From Gnetum montanum (Eukaryota > Streptophyta > Gnetopsida > Gnetales > Gnetaceae): 30,035 bases of DNA. The translations under genes were made by a program, and so were the position numbers. Below are positions 21,223 to 30,035 of the stretch, one piece after another (the stretch's first letter is position 1; every line of letters begins with the position of its first letter). The notes beneath the pieces are model-generated. The model made no database searches, was not told the DNA's origin, and was given only the letters and a program-made list of their open reading frames with translations. The DNA is taken from contig MNCI01016384.1 in assembly GCA_015680685.1 (NCBI GenBank), positions 309,596-339,630 of the forward strand, written 5' to 3'.

Positions 21223-23061
21223 TCATTCTAAGCCCTCAGTTCCTTTTGTATTTTTGTTTTATACATTTTCTCATATTTACTTATTTTTTGTTTTATACCA
21301 TTATTACCATTTTTACTATTTCTTTGTTTGTTTGATTTACTTTCATTCGTCATACAAAAAATGCTCATGATGGTGGATTGTACTATAATAATGTTGATTA
21401 CTAATGTTTGGTTTATACCTTTGATTTTTAATGTTGATACTAAGATATGGTTCTTTTGATAAAATAGGCAATGAGTCCATGACATCCATTCCTCAATTCA
21501 ATCCTATGGTCTCCCTTGTCTTGGAAACGTACCATCCCTTTTTCTAAATAAACTTATTAATGAATTGGTGACTTGGTATTCTTCAAACCAAGGAAGGACC
21601 TAATGGTTGAAAAGGATGTGACTTCAAGGGGATTCAACACACTTGTGCTGATGACCAAACATCAGGAAGTCAAATGAATCTAAATAAGTCTTTGCATGGT
21701 GTAGTTCTCATGTAATAAATAAATAAAAAAATAAATATGGTGAGAATTAAAAGCACACCCCTTAGACATAATAAAGAAACATGGGCTGAAAACACTGGTT
21801 ATGGCACTAGAAAGACATGTTACCCATGCCTAAAGGTTCCCTCTAACTAAGGCCCTTTCTCGATTCCTACTTTCCTATCTTTCTCTCCTTGGAATGGTGG
21901 TAATTTGATGGATGCATTCTTGTTGCTTCATAAGGATGGGTTGGTGAAATGTATTGATGCAAGGTCACTCGATCTAGTTGGTGAGTCTAGACTTGGGATG
22001 AATTTTATTCATTTACCTTAATCACATAATACACAAGGGACTTTACACAACCTTACTCTTGGGATTCCATTCCATTTTTTCCTCTCCTTCCATATTTCTT
22101 CCCATATTCCACCTCATTACCGGTATTATGATTAATCTATGTATTGGTTGATGCATTGTTAGTCTATGGTAAACTCTTGTGGGTAAGTTCTTAACCATTG
22201 TTTCCATATGTCATTTTGAGAGCCTACAGACTCTTTGGTTTGCAGGTCTGTTAGGGCATAAAAGGCATGAGCCTACTTTGGGAAGGATCCATTGGCATTC
22301 CTTTTTGGTGAAATTGTTAAGTTCTTTTCCTTAAACATTCTTTGCAATCAACCATTTCTTGTTTCATCCCCATCCATGATATCCATTTTATTAGCCTCAC
22401 CATTGCTATTACCCTCATCTTCATTGTTCCTTCAGTTTTTTCATCCTATCACTACCAAAGGTTCACTCTTTGTTGTGGGGGCCCTGTCACAAATTTTTCC
22501 ATTCAATTACCTATCTCAACCCTAAACCTTGGGTAGTTATCAATTAAAAACCTCTAACCCAGCATCTGCCATACCCACAACCCAGCCAATGCACATTATA
22601 TTGAGGCAAGGTATTAATTGCATTATGGCTTATCTATCCTTGCTAATTCATGATTGTGTTGTGTGTGTAGATGGAAATTACATGAACAATGGACAGGGAT
22701 AGGAGAAAGCACTCAGGATGGACTAGAGCTAGAGCATTTACGCAAGGAACAAGTTTGGTCATGTGGCTATGGATGAACAATGGAATGCACATTTCTAACA
22801 TTGGTAGCAATGTGTCTCATTTTCTTTTCTCTCTCTCTTTCTCTTCAAGCTATTGGATGAGGGTTTGGATGTCATCTATGTATAGTGTCCATCACAATGG
22901 GCATGAACACCAATGTTGTAATATGCTTATCGATCTATTCACCAGGTACTTTGAGTCTATTATTCCCTATTGCTACCAATTCTCATTCAGCCAATAATCC
23001 CATACCTTTCCAATATTTTGTAAGGAACTTGAGGATGAGTTTTCATTCAATCATAGGGGTA
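21223..23061 (+). other. 3' internal region between pol and 3' LTR, no gene recognised
   Basis: About 1.84 kb. In Athila elements this is where an env-like frame may lie. Here only short open runs occur, such as 22292-22525 and 22689-22997, without signal peptide, membrane protein or env-like pattern that I can defend. A short protein-like run near 21580-21680 contains VEKDVTSRGFNTLVLMTKHQ, too short to assign. CT-rich sequence occurs at 22380-22450 and 22820-22850. Confidence 0.5.
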
Positions 23062-23895
23062 TGATGAGCTACAATATTAGGGCTGTGATATTGCATCCGT
23101 GATATTAAAGCCTCCCAAGTGATATTGGACATTCAATATTGGGTCCTATCTTGTTGCCTATAAATAAGAGGCAGGCATACTTGGTTTTGCAATAGTTAGT
23201 TAATTAGTCTTAGTCCCTTACCCAAACTCTTACCTTTTTTCCTTCTTAGAGTTAGAATTATTTTTGAGTGCCCGCAGTAGGATTCATAAAGTGAATGGAT
23301 CTTTATTTGAACATTGTGTACCTAAGAACACCTTGTGGTCGAAAATAAAGACAAACTTTGTGATAAACCTTGTAGTATTTAGAATCACTTATTTAATGTT
23401 ATTTATAGTTATTTAATGCTTTTCGTAGTTAATTAATGTTCTCTCTCTTAACTTGTCAACTCTCCCAAGTAAGCACACTCAGTATAACCACTTCGAGCAT
23501 GCGTGGAACACTTGGTAACCCGGTAACGATTAGTGTTTGGTAATCCCAGTAGTATTGCACTGGCTCAGGATGTGGATAGCAAGTAGGAACGAATGCTAGT
23601 GTTAGGACTAGTTAGAGCATAGTCGATTAGTTAAATTAAATTAGTTACTTAATTAGTCACTTCTCCCTTTGTAGCACCAGGACATAAAACATTAAAAAAT
23701 ATATAAAAATCATATACCTAAATTTTACTTAACCATACAATCACACTATACAAGTAAGCTTGGGAAGACAATGATTAACTAACCTGCCTGGGTTTTGTAA
23801 AGGCGCATAACCACCTAGTCCTTGGAATTCAACTAGATCATGCGTGTACACTCGTATTCGTATGGTTGAGTGTAGGGATACCTCACCACTCATCA
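23062..23895 (+). repeat. 3' LTR (834 bp)
   Basis: Starts TGATGAG and ends CTCATCA, like the 5' LTR, and is followed immediately by GATGG. The TATA box is at 23159-23166 and AATAAA at 23344-23349. It is 22 bases longer than the 5' LTR, partly through extra sequence in U3 (an added GATATT-containing segment near 23080-23100). Confidence 0.92.
23159..23166 (+). promoter_or_regulatory. 3' LTR TATA box
   Basis: TATAAATA followed by AGAGG, in the same context as 14386-14393. In the 3' LTR it would drive transcripts outward into the flanking DNA towards element B. Confidence 0.65.
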
Positions 23896-23900
23896 GATGG
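23896..23900. repeat. Target site duplication, right copy (GATGG)
   Basis: Exact copy of 14298-14302, directly after the 3' LTR. Confidence 0.9.
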
Positions 23901-24094
23901 CACTATGATTTATATGATGAAACACCCTAAGGAAATTTCATGTCAAAGTCTTTGTATCCAAAATTAATATTGTAATTTAATGGGAATTTAAAGGTAGAAA
24001 TAATTACCTTTTCTTCCATCAAAAATCCTACTTTGTGACCTTGTTCTAGTAATATTTTAACAATCTTTGATATGTGAAAGTATAATTTATGGCC

Positions 24095-24370
24095 CACATG
24101 TTGTACATTTCACATGTGCGAGTGTGTGGAAGTCCAAAATGCTATACACATTGCCAAATTTGATAGCCAAGGCCAAAAACGTTGGTGGTTCACAAGTTGC
24201 AAATATGGGCCATAAAAATAGCCCAAAATGCCACTAAATTTGGAAAAAAAATTCCCACATGTTGGAAGCCCATGTATAGTAAATATGGGCCATAAAAATA
24301 GCCAAAATATGTTGCCAAATGTGGTTGGAAAGGCTTCACACGTTGGTGATTCATATGTTGTAGTTTTGAC
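24095..24370 (+). repeat. Degenerate tandem repeat, about 76-80 bp unit
   Basis: Two clear copies share AAATATGGGCCATAAAAATA (about 24204 and 24280), each followed by a GCC(A)AAAAT..GCCA..AAAT.TGG stretch. Each is preceded by CACATGTTGG or an ACGTTGGTGGTTCACAAG-like segment. A weaker third copy follows near 24340. It lies upstream of the probable leader of element B and may belong to its U3. No coding function is seen. Confidence 0.6.
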
Positions 24371-25115
24371 TAGTGAAAAGTGACAAATATGTTGGTATAT
24401 TAAGCCAAAATTTTTTAAAAAGCTAATTCCTCATACACTATAGATTTTGATCATCAAGAATTTCCAAAATATGGAAAATTTTCTTAGAATGTTGGTAGCA
24501 ATCATGGTAGAATCAACTAGAAAGAGGTTAGGATGTCCATAGTTTATTTAAGCCCAAATTTGCATTTTTTGAAGAACTTTTCAATGGTTGTTGCATTTCA
24601 CCAAACATGAAACTTTTAGAGCAGTGCAAGAATCCAAGATTCAACAACCATTTTCATCCATCATAAAACATCTAAAGTAGAGAGAACTAGTTGTAGGAAA
24701 ATATTGGAGGAAAATCAAGTAGATAAAGACAAGTGTAGATGTCATGGCATAACACATCTTGTCATCTGCATCAAATATTAGAGACATTCCTATATCTTTT
24801 GACTTGCATAGCTCATGATATATATTCTCTTAACTTTTCTTTCATAGCATTGAATACAAAGTTGTAGTTTCTCTATTTTATCAAATTATTTTATGAATTT
24901 CTCTATTCTTGGATTTAACATTTGAAATACAGTTTTAAATAGTTTCATCTTTATTTCACACCTAGTAACAGATCCTTCAAGTTCTCAAGCAATCGACAAG
25001 ACTGTTTGAGCTGCTCGTGCATTCTTTTTGAGGCCTATGGATCCACAGGTCAAACTATTTCACATGAAAATCTTTGCTTCTTCCAAATCTAAATTTTTCC
25101 ATCGCTACAGTTTTT
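24370..25115 (+). repeat. Possible LTR remnant of element B
   Basis: This precedes a primer-binding-like site and element B gag. It contains a TATA-like TTTATTTAAGCCC near 24542-24554 followed by leader-like sequence, as expected of U3-R-U5. The start is undefined, the expected TG..CA ends are not clear, and no second copy lies in the window, so this is tentative. Confidence 0.3.
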
Positions 25116-25132
25116 TGGTGCTAGAAAGAGGA
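25116..25132 (+). promoter_or_regulatory. Possible primer binding site of element B
   Basis: TGGTGCTAGAAAGAGGA after a T-run. It resembles primer binding sites beginning TGGCGC that pair with tRNA 3' ends, allowing C to T decay. It lies about 700 bases before the proposed gag start. The tRNA is not identified. Confidence 0.3.
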
Positions 25133-25479
25133 ACTCTACCTAACTTCTCAGGGCAAAATCGATTTGCCTATTCTACTATGGAAATTTATCTTTCAAAGCC
25201 CAACATGTGGATTCATATTCAATTTTTAGCCTCACAAAAAAATTTTAATCACTATGTTTATTGTGTAGTGTGCAACATTGCTACAAGTATATGCACTTGA
25301 AACTCCAAAATTTAATTTTTATTACTATAGTCCTTAATGTTACCTTAACTTCCTATACTTGGTAGATTGAAAAAATTAATTTTTTTGTTGTTCCTATAGT
25401 GCACAGTGTTGCTTCTTTTCACAAATTAGCAACTTGAAAAATTTATTTTAATTTTTATAGTTGCAATTTATACATTAGA

Positions 25480-25705
25480 GCTTTACACGTTAGAGCTCTA
25501 CATGTTGGATGTTCCACACATTAGAGTTTCATAAGCTACAACTTTCACAAGTTGCACTCTCATACACTAGAAGTTCCACATGTTGAAGCTTCACAACTTA
25601 AAGCTCCATAAGTTGAAGCTTCACAAGCTAAAGCTCCACATGTTGAAGCTTCATAAGCTAAAGCTCCACAAGCTGAAGAAGCCTCATACACTAAGGCTTT
25701 TTTAA
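25480..25705 (+). repeat. 15-bp minisatellite (about 14 diverged units)
   Basis: Units like GCTCCACAAGCTGAA and GCTTCACAAGCTAAA repeat head to tail, cleanest between about 25575 and 25680, with decayed units upstream. Neighbouring units alternate slightly (CTCC then CTTC), giving a 30-bp higher order. Because 15 is a multiple of 3, all frames stay periodic. In the sense frame the array gives A-P/S-H/Q-V/A-E/K pentapeptides with TAA at likely Gln codons. On the minus strand it gives an open 61-codon run with STCGALAYEA-type decapeptides. It sits just before element B gag, so it may be expanded leader or a diverged coding segment. Confidence 0.8.
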
Positions 25706-25819
25706 ACAAAATAAAAACAACTAAAGAAACATAAACCCTTATCATACTTGATCAATTTAATTGGTTCCTTGCATTTTGTGCCTTTTGTTTCGACTATCTC
25801 ATCACATAACATAGTACAT

Positions 25820-27420
25820 ATGGCCTCTAAGTAGGAAGTTATCTAGATTTATAATAACAAGGATTTGGCTATAGTTGAATGTAGGTGGTCCCTTAGGCAA
25901 ATGGGGCTAGAACTAGCTTACACTAATATAAATGAGGAATATTATAACTTCATTTGTGCTAAAATTCAAGCTAGCTTGCTAATCCCTTGTAGAGAGTCAG
26001 AATTAAAATGTTAGTTTGAGATAATCCACAAAAATAGGAAGGAGTATGTTTCCTCCTATGACCAAATCGAACTAAATAAGTTTCATGCTCATATGTTGGC
26101 ATAATTAATAGGCCAAGATGAGGCAAGCGAGGAAGTTAGTTCAAACCAAAGGCAAGGAGACCAGGATGAGTTTGACGTTATGTATGAACGAAATATATTC
26201 CTAGGGAACCCTATGCAATGGTCAACTCCAAAGGTGGCCACCTCCAGCTTTGCAGCCCCCATCTTAGTTATAAACCAAAAATCTCTTGTCTTCTCTATGA
26301 ATCAAGTTTCCCAACCTACCTCCTTATTTACCTCCATGATCATCTCAATACCTTTTGTAATGACATGCCAATCTCAACAAGTTTCTCACTCTACCTCATT
26401 ATTCACATCAATTCCTTTTGTGACTCAACCTTGTTCCAAATAATCATCATACCAACAGGCCCATATTTGGGACACTAGGCTTTATAAACCTTCCATACTT
26501 CCTTTATTTCCTTCATCCCTCATGTTCCAACTCAAACATTGTTCTCCTTGTTTAACCCACCTATGATGGTGGTCACACAACTACTTTAGCCCATTCCAAT
26601 GCTCATAACATGGCCCTAGACCACTCAACATCCTACACAACCAACATTACAAACATCATAACTCATAAGGATGCTCCAAGGTTTGGATCAAGCCTTCCAA
26701 ATGATTCAAGACCTTACCAAAGAGCTTAGGGAGCTTACAGCTAATACAACACAAACGGTGAAGGTTATACACTTCTACTAGAATGATCCTCCTACCATTT
26801 CTCAAATCATATTAGTTGTATGTATGCCTATACCAAACTTCATCAAATAAAATGGCAAAGAGGATCTTAATGCACATTTGGTTACCTTCCATTCTAAGTG
26901 CCTCCACTTGCAAGCTTGTCCACATACAATAATACATATTTTCCCTATGTTCCTCAAGGAAAAGGCTTTACATTGGTATCAAAACTTGCCTAGAGGTTCC
27001 ATCTCTTCACTTGAGGACTTAATAAACTAGTTTGTCAATAGCTTCAGATACAACTTAAAGCCTGAAACCACATTGGACCAACTTATGAAGGTGAAGTAGG
27101 GACCACTTAAACTAGTTTAAAGGTTCATTCAGAGATGGAATTCAAGGCTTAATAAGATTCAAAGCCTATCTTTGAAACTCACCTCTTGGTTATCCTCAAG
27201 GGAGTGTCAAACAACATTATCAAGTGAGAGCTCTACTACTTAGAGTCTTGATCATGGAGCCAAGCCTTTTTACAAAATACAAACATCAAGGAGGCTACTA
27301 AGGCTAATAATGATCTAGCCTATATGGCCTATAAAAACCAACACACAAGGAGGGATAGGAAGAGAACTAAGCAATGACAAACAACTATGGATGTAGTATC
27401 CAAGGATACAACATAAGTAG
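25820..27420 (+). pseudogene. Gag region of element B
   Basis: Structural protein. It probably starts with the ATG at 25820 (MASK), and has EYYNFICAKIQASLLIPCR and FEIIHKNRKEY (about 25935-26045), aligned with element A. An 87-codon open run (26180-26443), in frame with the ATG, forms a Ser/Thr/Pro-rich spacer. The Gag domain (about 26840-27230) shows NGKEDLNAHLVTFHSKC, FLKEKALHWYQNLPRGSIS and SLEDLIN, the A..WY..LP.GSI.S...L pattern of the family. It then continues as EMHLLVILKGVSNNIIK and a Lys/Arg-rich tail. The domains lie in different frames, so at least two indels have occurred, besides stops such as the TAG in SLEDLINxFVN. Confidence 0.8.
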
Positions 27421-27539
27421 AAAGGCAAAGATCATTGCCATGAAACACATTTTTCAACTCATCTTAACCATCTACCTCCTATGCCCCAAATCAACCAAGA
27501 TTAAACTTTGGATAGAAGGATAGGACTAAATACACTAGG

Positions 27540-27900
27540 TTGCCTATGAAGTCCTTTGAGCTTTTAGAATATTTTTTTAAAGATAATCATATACAACATA
27601 AGCAACTATCTAAGGAATCTTGTAAGAGGCACGATTGTCTTTGTGACATAGCTAGAGACCCAACGATAGCAACCAAAGATGATTTGAAGCTACCAAAGTA
27701 TTTCAGACTTGATAGGTTTTGCCATTACCATCAAATGGTTAGTCATGACATTGATTTTTGCCTAGCATTGAAAGATGACATCTAGAAGATGATTGACCAT
27801 GGAGAGTTGGTGTTGAATAAGCCCAAATCTCGAAATACTAACAATAACTCTTACATCATAGCCTCTTTCAAAACAACCAAACAATCTAACCCTCCTAGGA
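27540..27900 (+). pseudogene. Zinc knuckle and linker of element B Gag
   Basis: An 81-codon open run (27540-27785) contains CHYHQMVSHDIDFC at 27720-27761, a CX2HX4HX4C knuckle. This is the CCHC pattern with the second Cys replaced by His, as in many plant Tat-like Gags. It is followed by LALKDDI, a stop and KMIDHGELV, matching A. All four ligands are kept here, unlike A. RNA binding is the presumed role. Confidence 0.75.
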
Positions 27901-28496
27901 AATAATTTATTATCAAGGTACCACCTCAGTTGCAGAACATAAAGCCTAAAACCCCCTTCATCATCAAGGTATCACCACCTTCAACCCCTAAGAAGTCTTT
28001 CATCCTACATGTCCCATCTTCAGTGGCATTAACCTCATAACCTAGACCACAAGTTATCAATCCTTCTAAGCTTAAGCAACCATTTGTTATTCAGGTTTCT
28101 CCACCATCCATAAATAAACCTATGAAAAACCATAATCAAATATTACCTATAATGGCCAATAACTCAATGATTAATAGGAAGCCAATAGCACAAAGGTGAT
28201 GAAAACAACCTATTTCCAAACCAACAACTAAGCCCATTGAACATAGCCAACAACCAAAGGCTTGGAAGCAAGTTGACCCACCAAAGCCTACACTAAGCTT
28301 AACTACATCCATGAACAAGGGGCCCAAGGCACATACCTTCAAATATGAGCCAAATATCCTAGAAAGGATGGAGAAAATTAAAACTACCAAGGCTAAAAGA
28401 TCACATGCTAAGGGAAATAATTTTCTCACAATAATGGAATAGGTCAAATAGTCCCTCAAATAAAAGAACATATTCTTAAACCTATATGACCTAGTC

Positions 28497-29070
28497 ATGA
28501 CTTTTCTAGCTCAAACGTTGACTTCTATCGTTGTGAGCGGAGACATGCCTACTAACAAAGAGTCTATGCATTTTATCATTAAACAAACTTCACTTATGGA
28601 AAACAAGCATCAACCCATGTTCAAGTTTCATGATAGTGAAGTGAAGATTGACTTGCAAAATGAGGAACTGCTATCTGCTCTTTTCCTCATTACCATACAT
28701 GTTAGCAAGTAGAATATTCATCATGTTCATGTGGATGAGGGATGGCAATTAATGTGATACCATACATCATTGTTAAGAAACTAGGCTTAATTGAAAACAT
28801 CCTAGAAACCTTTGCCTCCATGCTCAAGTCATTCAGTGGATCATGAGTGGTGGTTCAAGGTTCTATTTTCTTAGACTTTGTGGTCAAAGAACAATTCCCT
28901 ATGCCTATCCATTTCCTAGTGATTGAAAAGACACTCGATTTCAACTTGATCCTAGGAAGGTCATGGTTAGTGAAGCTTCAGGCGGTCTCATCTCCTATAC
29001 ATAAGTAGATTCACTTATCATACGTAGGTGGTGAAATTTTCATTGATTGGGAAAACACATTTCTACCATT
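28497..29070 (+). pseudogene. Retropepsin-like protease of element B
   Basis: Open for 71 codons from 28497 (MTFLAQTLTSIVVSGDMPT), ending ALFLITIHVSK, the strand before the active site. It is followed by HVDEG, so the D[ST]G triad is DEG, then after a frame change by INVIPYIIVKKLGL, SFSGS, VVVQGSIFLDF and FNLILGRSWLVKLQAVSSP, the ILGRPW....AVPS block of Tat proteases. It is cut shortly after by the antisense LTR at 29096. It is inactive because of the frameshift, stops and altered triad. A minus-strand open run at 28136-28498 upstream is a shadow. Confidence 0.72.
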
Positions 29071-29095
29071 AGTCAACAATATCAACATTGACCGA

Positions 29096-29793
29096 TGATG
29101 AGTGGCACGGTACCCCTACACTCAACCATACAAATACGAGCATTTCACACGTGATCCGATCGAACTCCAAGGACTAAGTGCTTACACACCTTAATGGAAC
29201 ACTCAGGGTTAATCAATCGTTGTCTTTCCAAACTTACTTGTATTGTCACAGTTGTATGGTTAAATAAGCTTGAGGTATATGATTTTTTATAGCTTTTATC
29301 TTTTTAATGTCTTATGCTAATAAGGGAAGGTAAATAGAACTAAGTGACTAACTTACATTAACTATTTGCTAACTAACTTCGAATTGTTCCTATCACCAGT
29401 ATCCATTCGCACTTGCCATACACATCCTGAACCAGTGCAACGCTGTTGGGATTACCAAACGCTAGTCATTACTGGGTTACCAAGTGCTACACACATGCTC
29501 GACGCGGTTGTATTGAGTGTACTTAACTAAGAGAGTTAAAGGTTGAGAGAGAGATTAATTAACTAGGAAAGCATTAAACATTCAACAATAATTAATTACT
29601 AATTAAATTAATTCATATGCTGCAAGGTTTATAATAAATTTCATATTTATTGCCATACACAAATGTGTGCTCAGGTATAATTTGCTTGAATAAAGATCAG
29701 TTCACTGTATGAGTCCTACTGCAGGCACACAGAAATTATTGTAACTCTGGAATGGTAAAAATGCAAGAGTCTGGCTAAGGATCTAAGTCTAAC
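29096..29793 (-). repeat. Antisense Athila-like LTR interrupting element B
   Basis: Starts TGATGAGTGGCACGGTACCCC, the reverse complement of the family LTR end. It follows the LTR in reverse through U5 and R: TTTATT (minus AATAAA) at 29646, then the TCCTACTGCAGGCACACAGAAAT block. No primer binding site lies to its left and the left flank is element B, so it is either a solo LTR or the 3' LTR of an element extending right. Similarity ends near 29793, close to the expected transcript start, and the terminal CTCATCA is not found in the window. Confidence 0.8.
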
Positions 29794-30035
29794 TGTTGGT
29801 GACCGTTTGGGACACGACCGCCAATGAGTGTCCTCGAACAGGATTTAGGTGCCTGCTGGTCTCTGGCAACACCAAGGCCCAGATACCTCCAAATAAACTT
29901 AGTAGTTAATGTGAGTATGTGTGTGTGCTGTTGCGGCGTGTGGTTGTGTAAAATGTAACAATTGCATTGTGTGTGAACTACAAATGACTTACTTTAAAGA
30001 GATTCAGCCAACTTTGTCTAATACTGTGAGTTCTT
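29794..30035. other. Unassigned sequence after the LTR break
   Basis: More GC-rich than its surroundings, starting TGTTGGTGACCG, with a TG-rich run near 29920-29950. It does not resemble the U3 of the other family LTRs. It may be a different U3, or the LTR of another element beginning at TGTTGG. Nothing coding is seen. Confidence 0.4.

Larger units (their letters stand above)
14303..23895 (+). mobile_element. Full-length Athila-like Ty3/gypsy retrotransposon
   Basis: A complete 9593-bp insertion: 5' LTR, tRNA-Asp primer binding site, gag, protease, reverse transcriptase, RNase H, integrase, about 1.8 kb without recognised coding, and 3' LTR, between GATGG duplications. The domain order with integrase last defines Ty3/gypsy. 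The reverse transcriptase FMDDF with LDGYSGYNQI..APED, the tRNA-Asp primer site and the long region after pol point to the Athila side of the Tat/Athila group. The reverse transcriptase lacks the extra insert found in angiosperm Athila, so it may be a divergent branch. Gag from 15400 to 17316 and pol from 18178 to 21222 share one frame; only the protease is shifted. Numerous stops make it non-autonomous now. Confidence 0.9.
25820..29095 (+). mobile_element. Tat-like Ty3/gypsy element B (gag and protease)
   Basis: Sense gypsy remnant of the same family as element A, with Gag N-terminus, Gag domain, CX2HX4HX4C knuckle, Pro/Lys-rich linker and retropepsin in order. It is cut at 29096 by an antisense Athila-like LTR, so reverse transcriptase and integrase, if still present, should lie beyond the window. 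Several stops and frame changes make it non-coding. The 5' LTR and primer site are proposed but uncertain. Confidence 0.75.

Noticed and set aside
22292-22997. Env-like gene of the Athila-like element
   Set aside because: The open runs are short, in different frames, and show no signal peptide, processing site or conserved pattern. The hydrophobic look of 22292-22525 follows from TC-rich sequence.
25480-25705. CRISPR-like array
   Set aside because: Units are contiguous 15-mers with no unique spacers, in plant-type retrotransposon DNA.
25560-25745. Minus-strand repeat protein (STCGALAYEA units)
   Set aside because: The open frame is a by-product of a 15-bp tandem repeat, with no start context or homologue that I recognise.
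28136-28498. 120-codon minus-strand open frame with hydrophobic runs, as a membrane protein
   Set aside because: It is antisense to the element B linker, and its GFGGSTCF segment is mirrored by GFGGTTSF antisense to element A. The similarity is explained by the sense coding of A and B.

Overview
The window looks like repeat-rich nuclear DNA from a seed plant with a large genome. A gymnosperm such as a conifer or yew is my best guess, from the AT-rich, CpG-poor, deeply decayed and nested retrotransposons; this is inference, since no host gene is present to confirm it. I see no intact protein-coding gene, rRNA, tRNA or CRISPR array. Nearly everything recognisable is a broken retrotransposon.

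Layout. (1) 1-1317: the 5' end of an antisense Athila-like Ty3/gypsy element (gag start, primer binding site, LTR) that continues off the left edge. (2) About 1540-6560: a sense L1-type LINE with ORF1 zinc knuckle, endonuclease, reverse transcriptase and C-terminal zinc-binding remnants. (3) 6560-8170: AT-rich DNA with no gene seen. (4) About 8170-11590: an antisense Tat-like gypsy fragment (element A) covering gag and protease. (5) About 11920-12325: the C-terminal tail of an RTE-type LINE. (6) About 12283-12834: a decayed reading frame of unknown family. (7) 12835-14297: LTR-like DNA with a TATA box and a hairpin. (8) 14303-23895: a full-length sense Athila-like element, flanked by a perfect 5-bp target site duplication (GATGG), with two LTRs, a tRNA-Asp primer binding site, gag, protease, reverse transcriptase, RNase H and integrase. 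(9) 23901-25819: probable remains of the leader and LTR of a second Tat-like element, including short tandem repeats. (10) 25820-29095: sense Tat-like gag and protease (element B), the same family as element A. (11) 29096-about 29793: an antisense LTR of the Athila-like family, inserted in element B. (12) 29794-30035: unassigned.

The same Athila-like LTR family is present at three independent loci: one complete sense copy, one antisense 5' LTR with gag, and one antisense LTR at the right end. The complete copy keeps gag and most of pol in one reading frame, so it has decayed mainly by base substitution. Many of its stops fall where related proteins have Gln, Trp or Arg, and both primer binding sites have lost every CpG. 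That fits long silencing by DNA methylation followed by deamination. The two LTRs of the complete element differ at about 40 of some 385 bases compared by eye, so the insertion is old.

I did not find a convincing undescribed biological system. The points most worth a second look are the 45-base inverted repeat bounded exactly by two N characters (probably an assembly scar), the unknown decayed frame at 12.3-12.8 kb, the break in LTR homology at 29.79 kb, and the 15-bp tandem repeat just upstream of element B.
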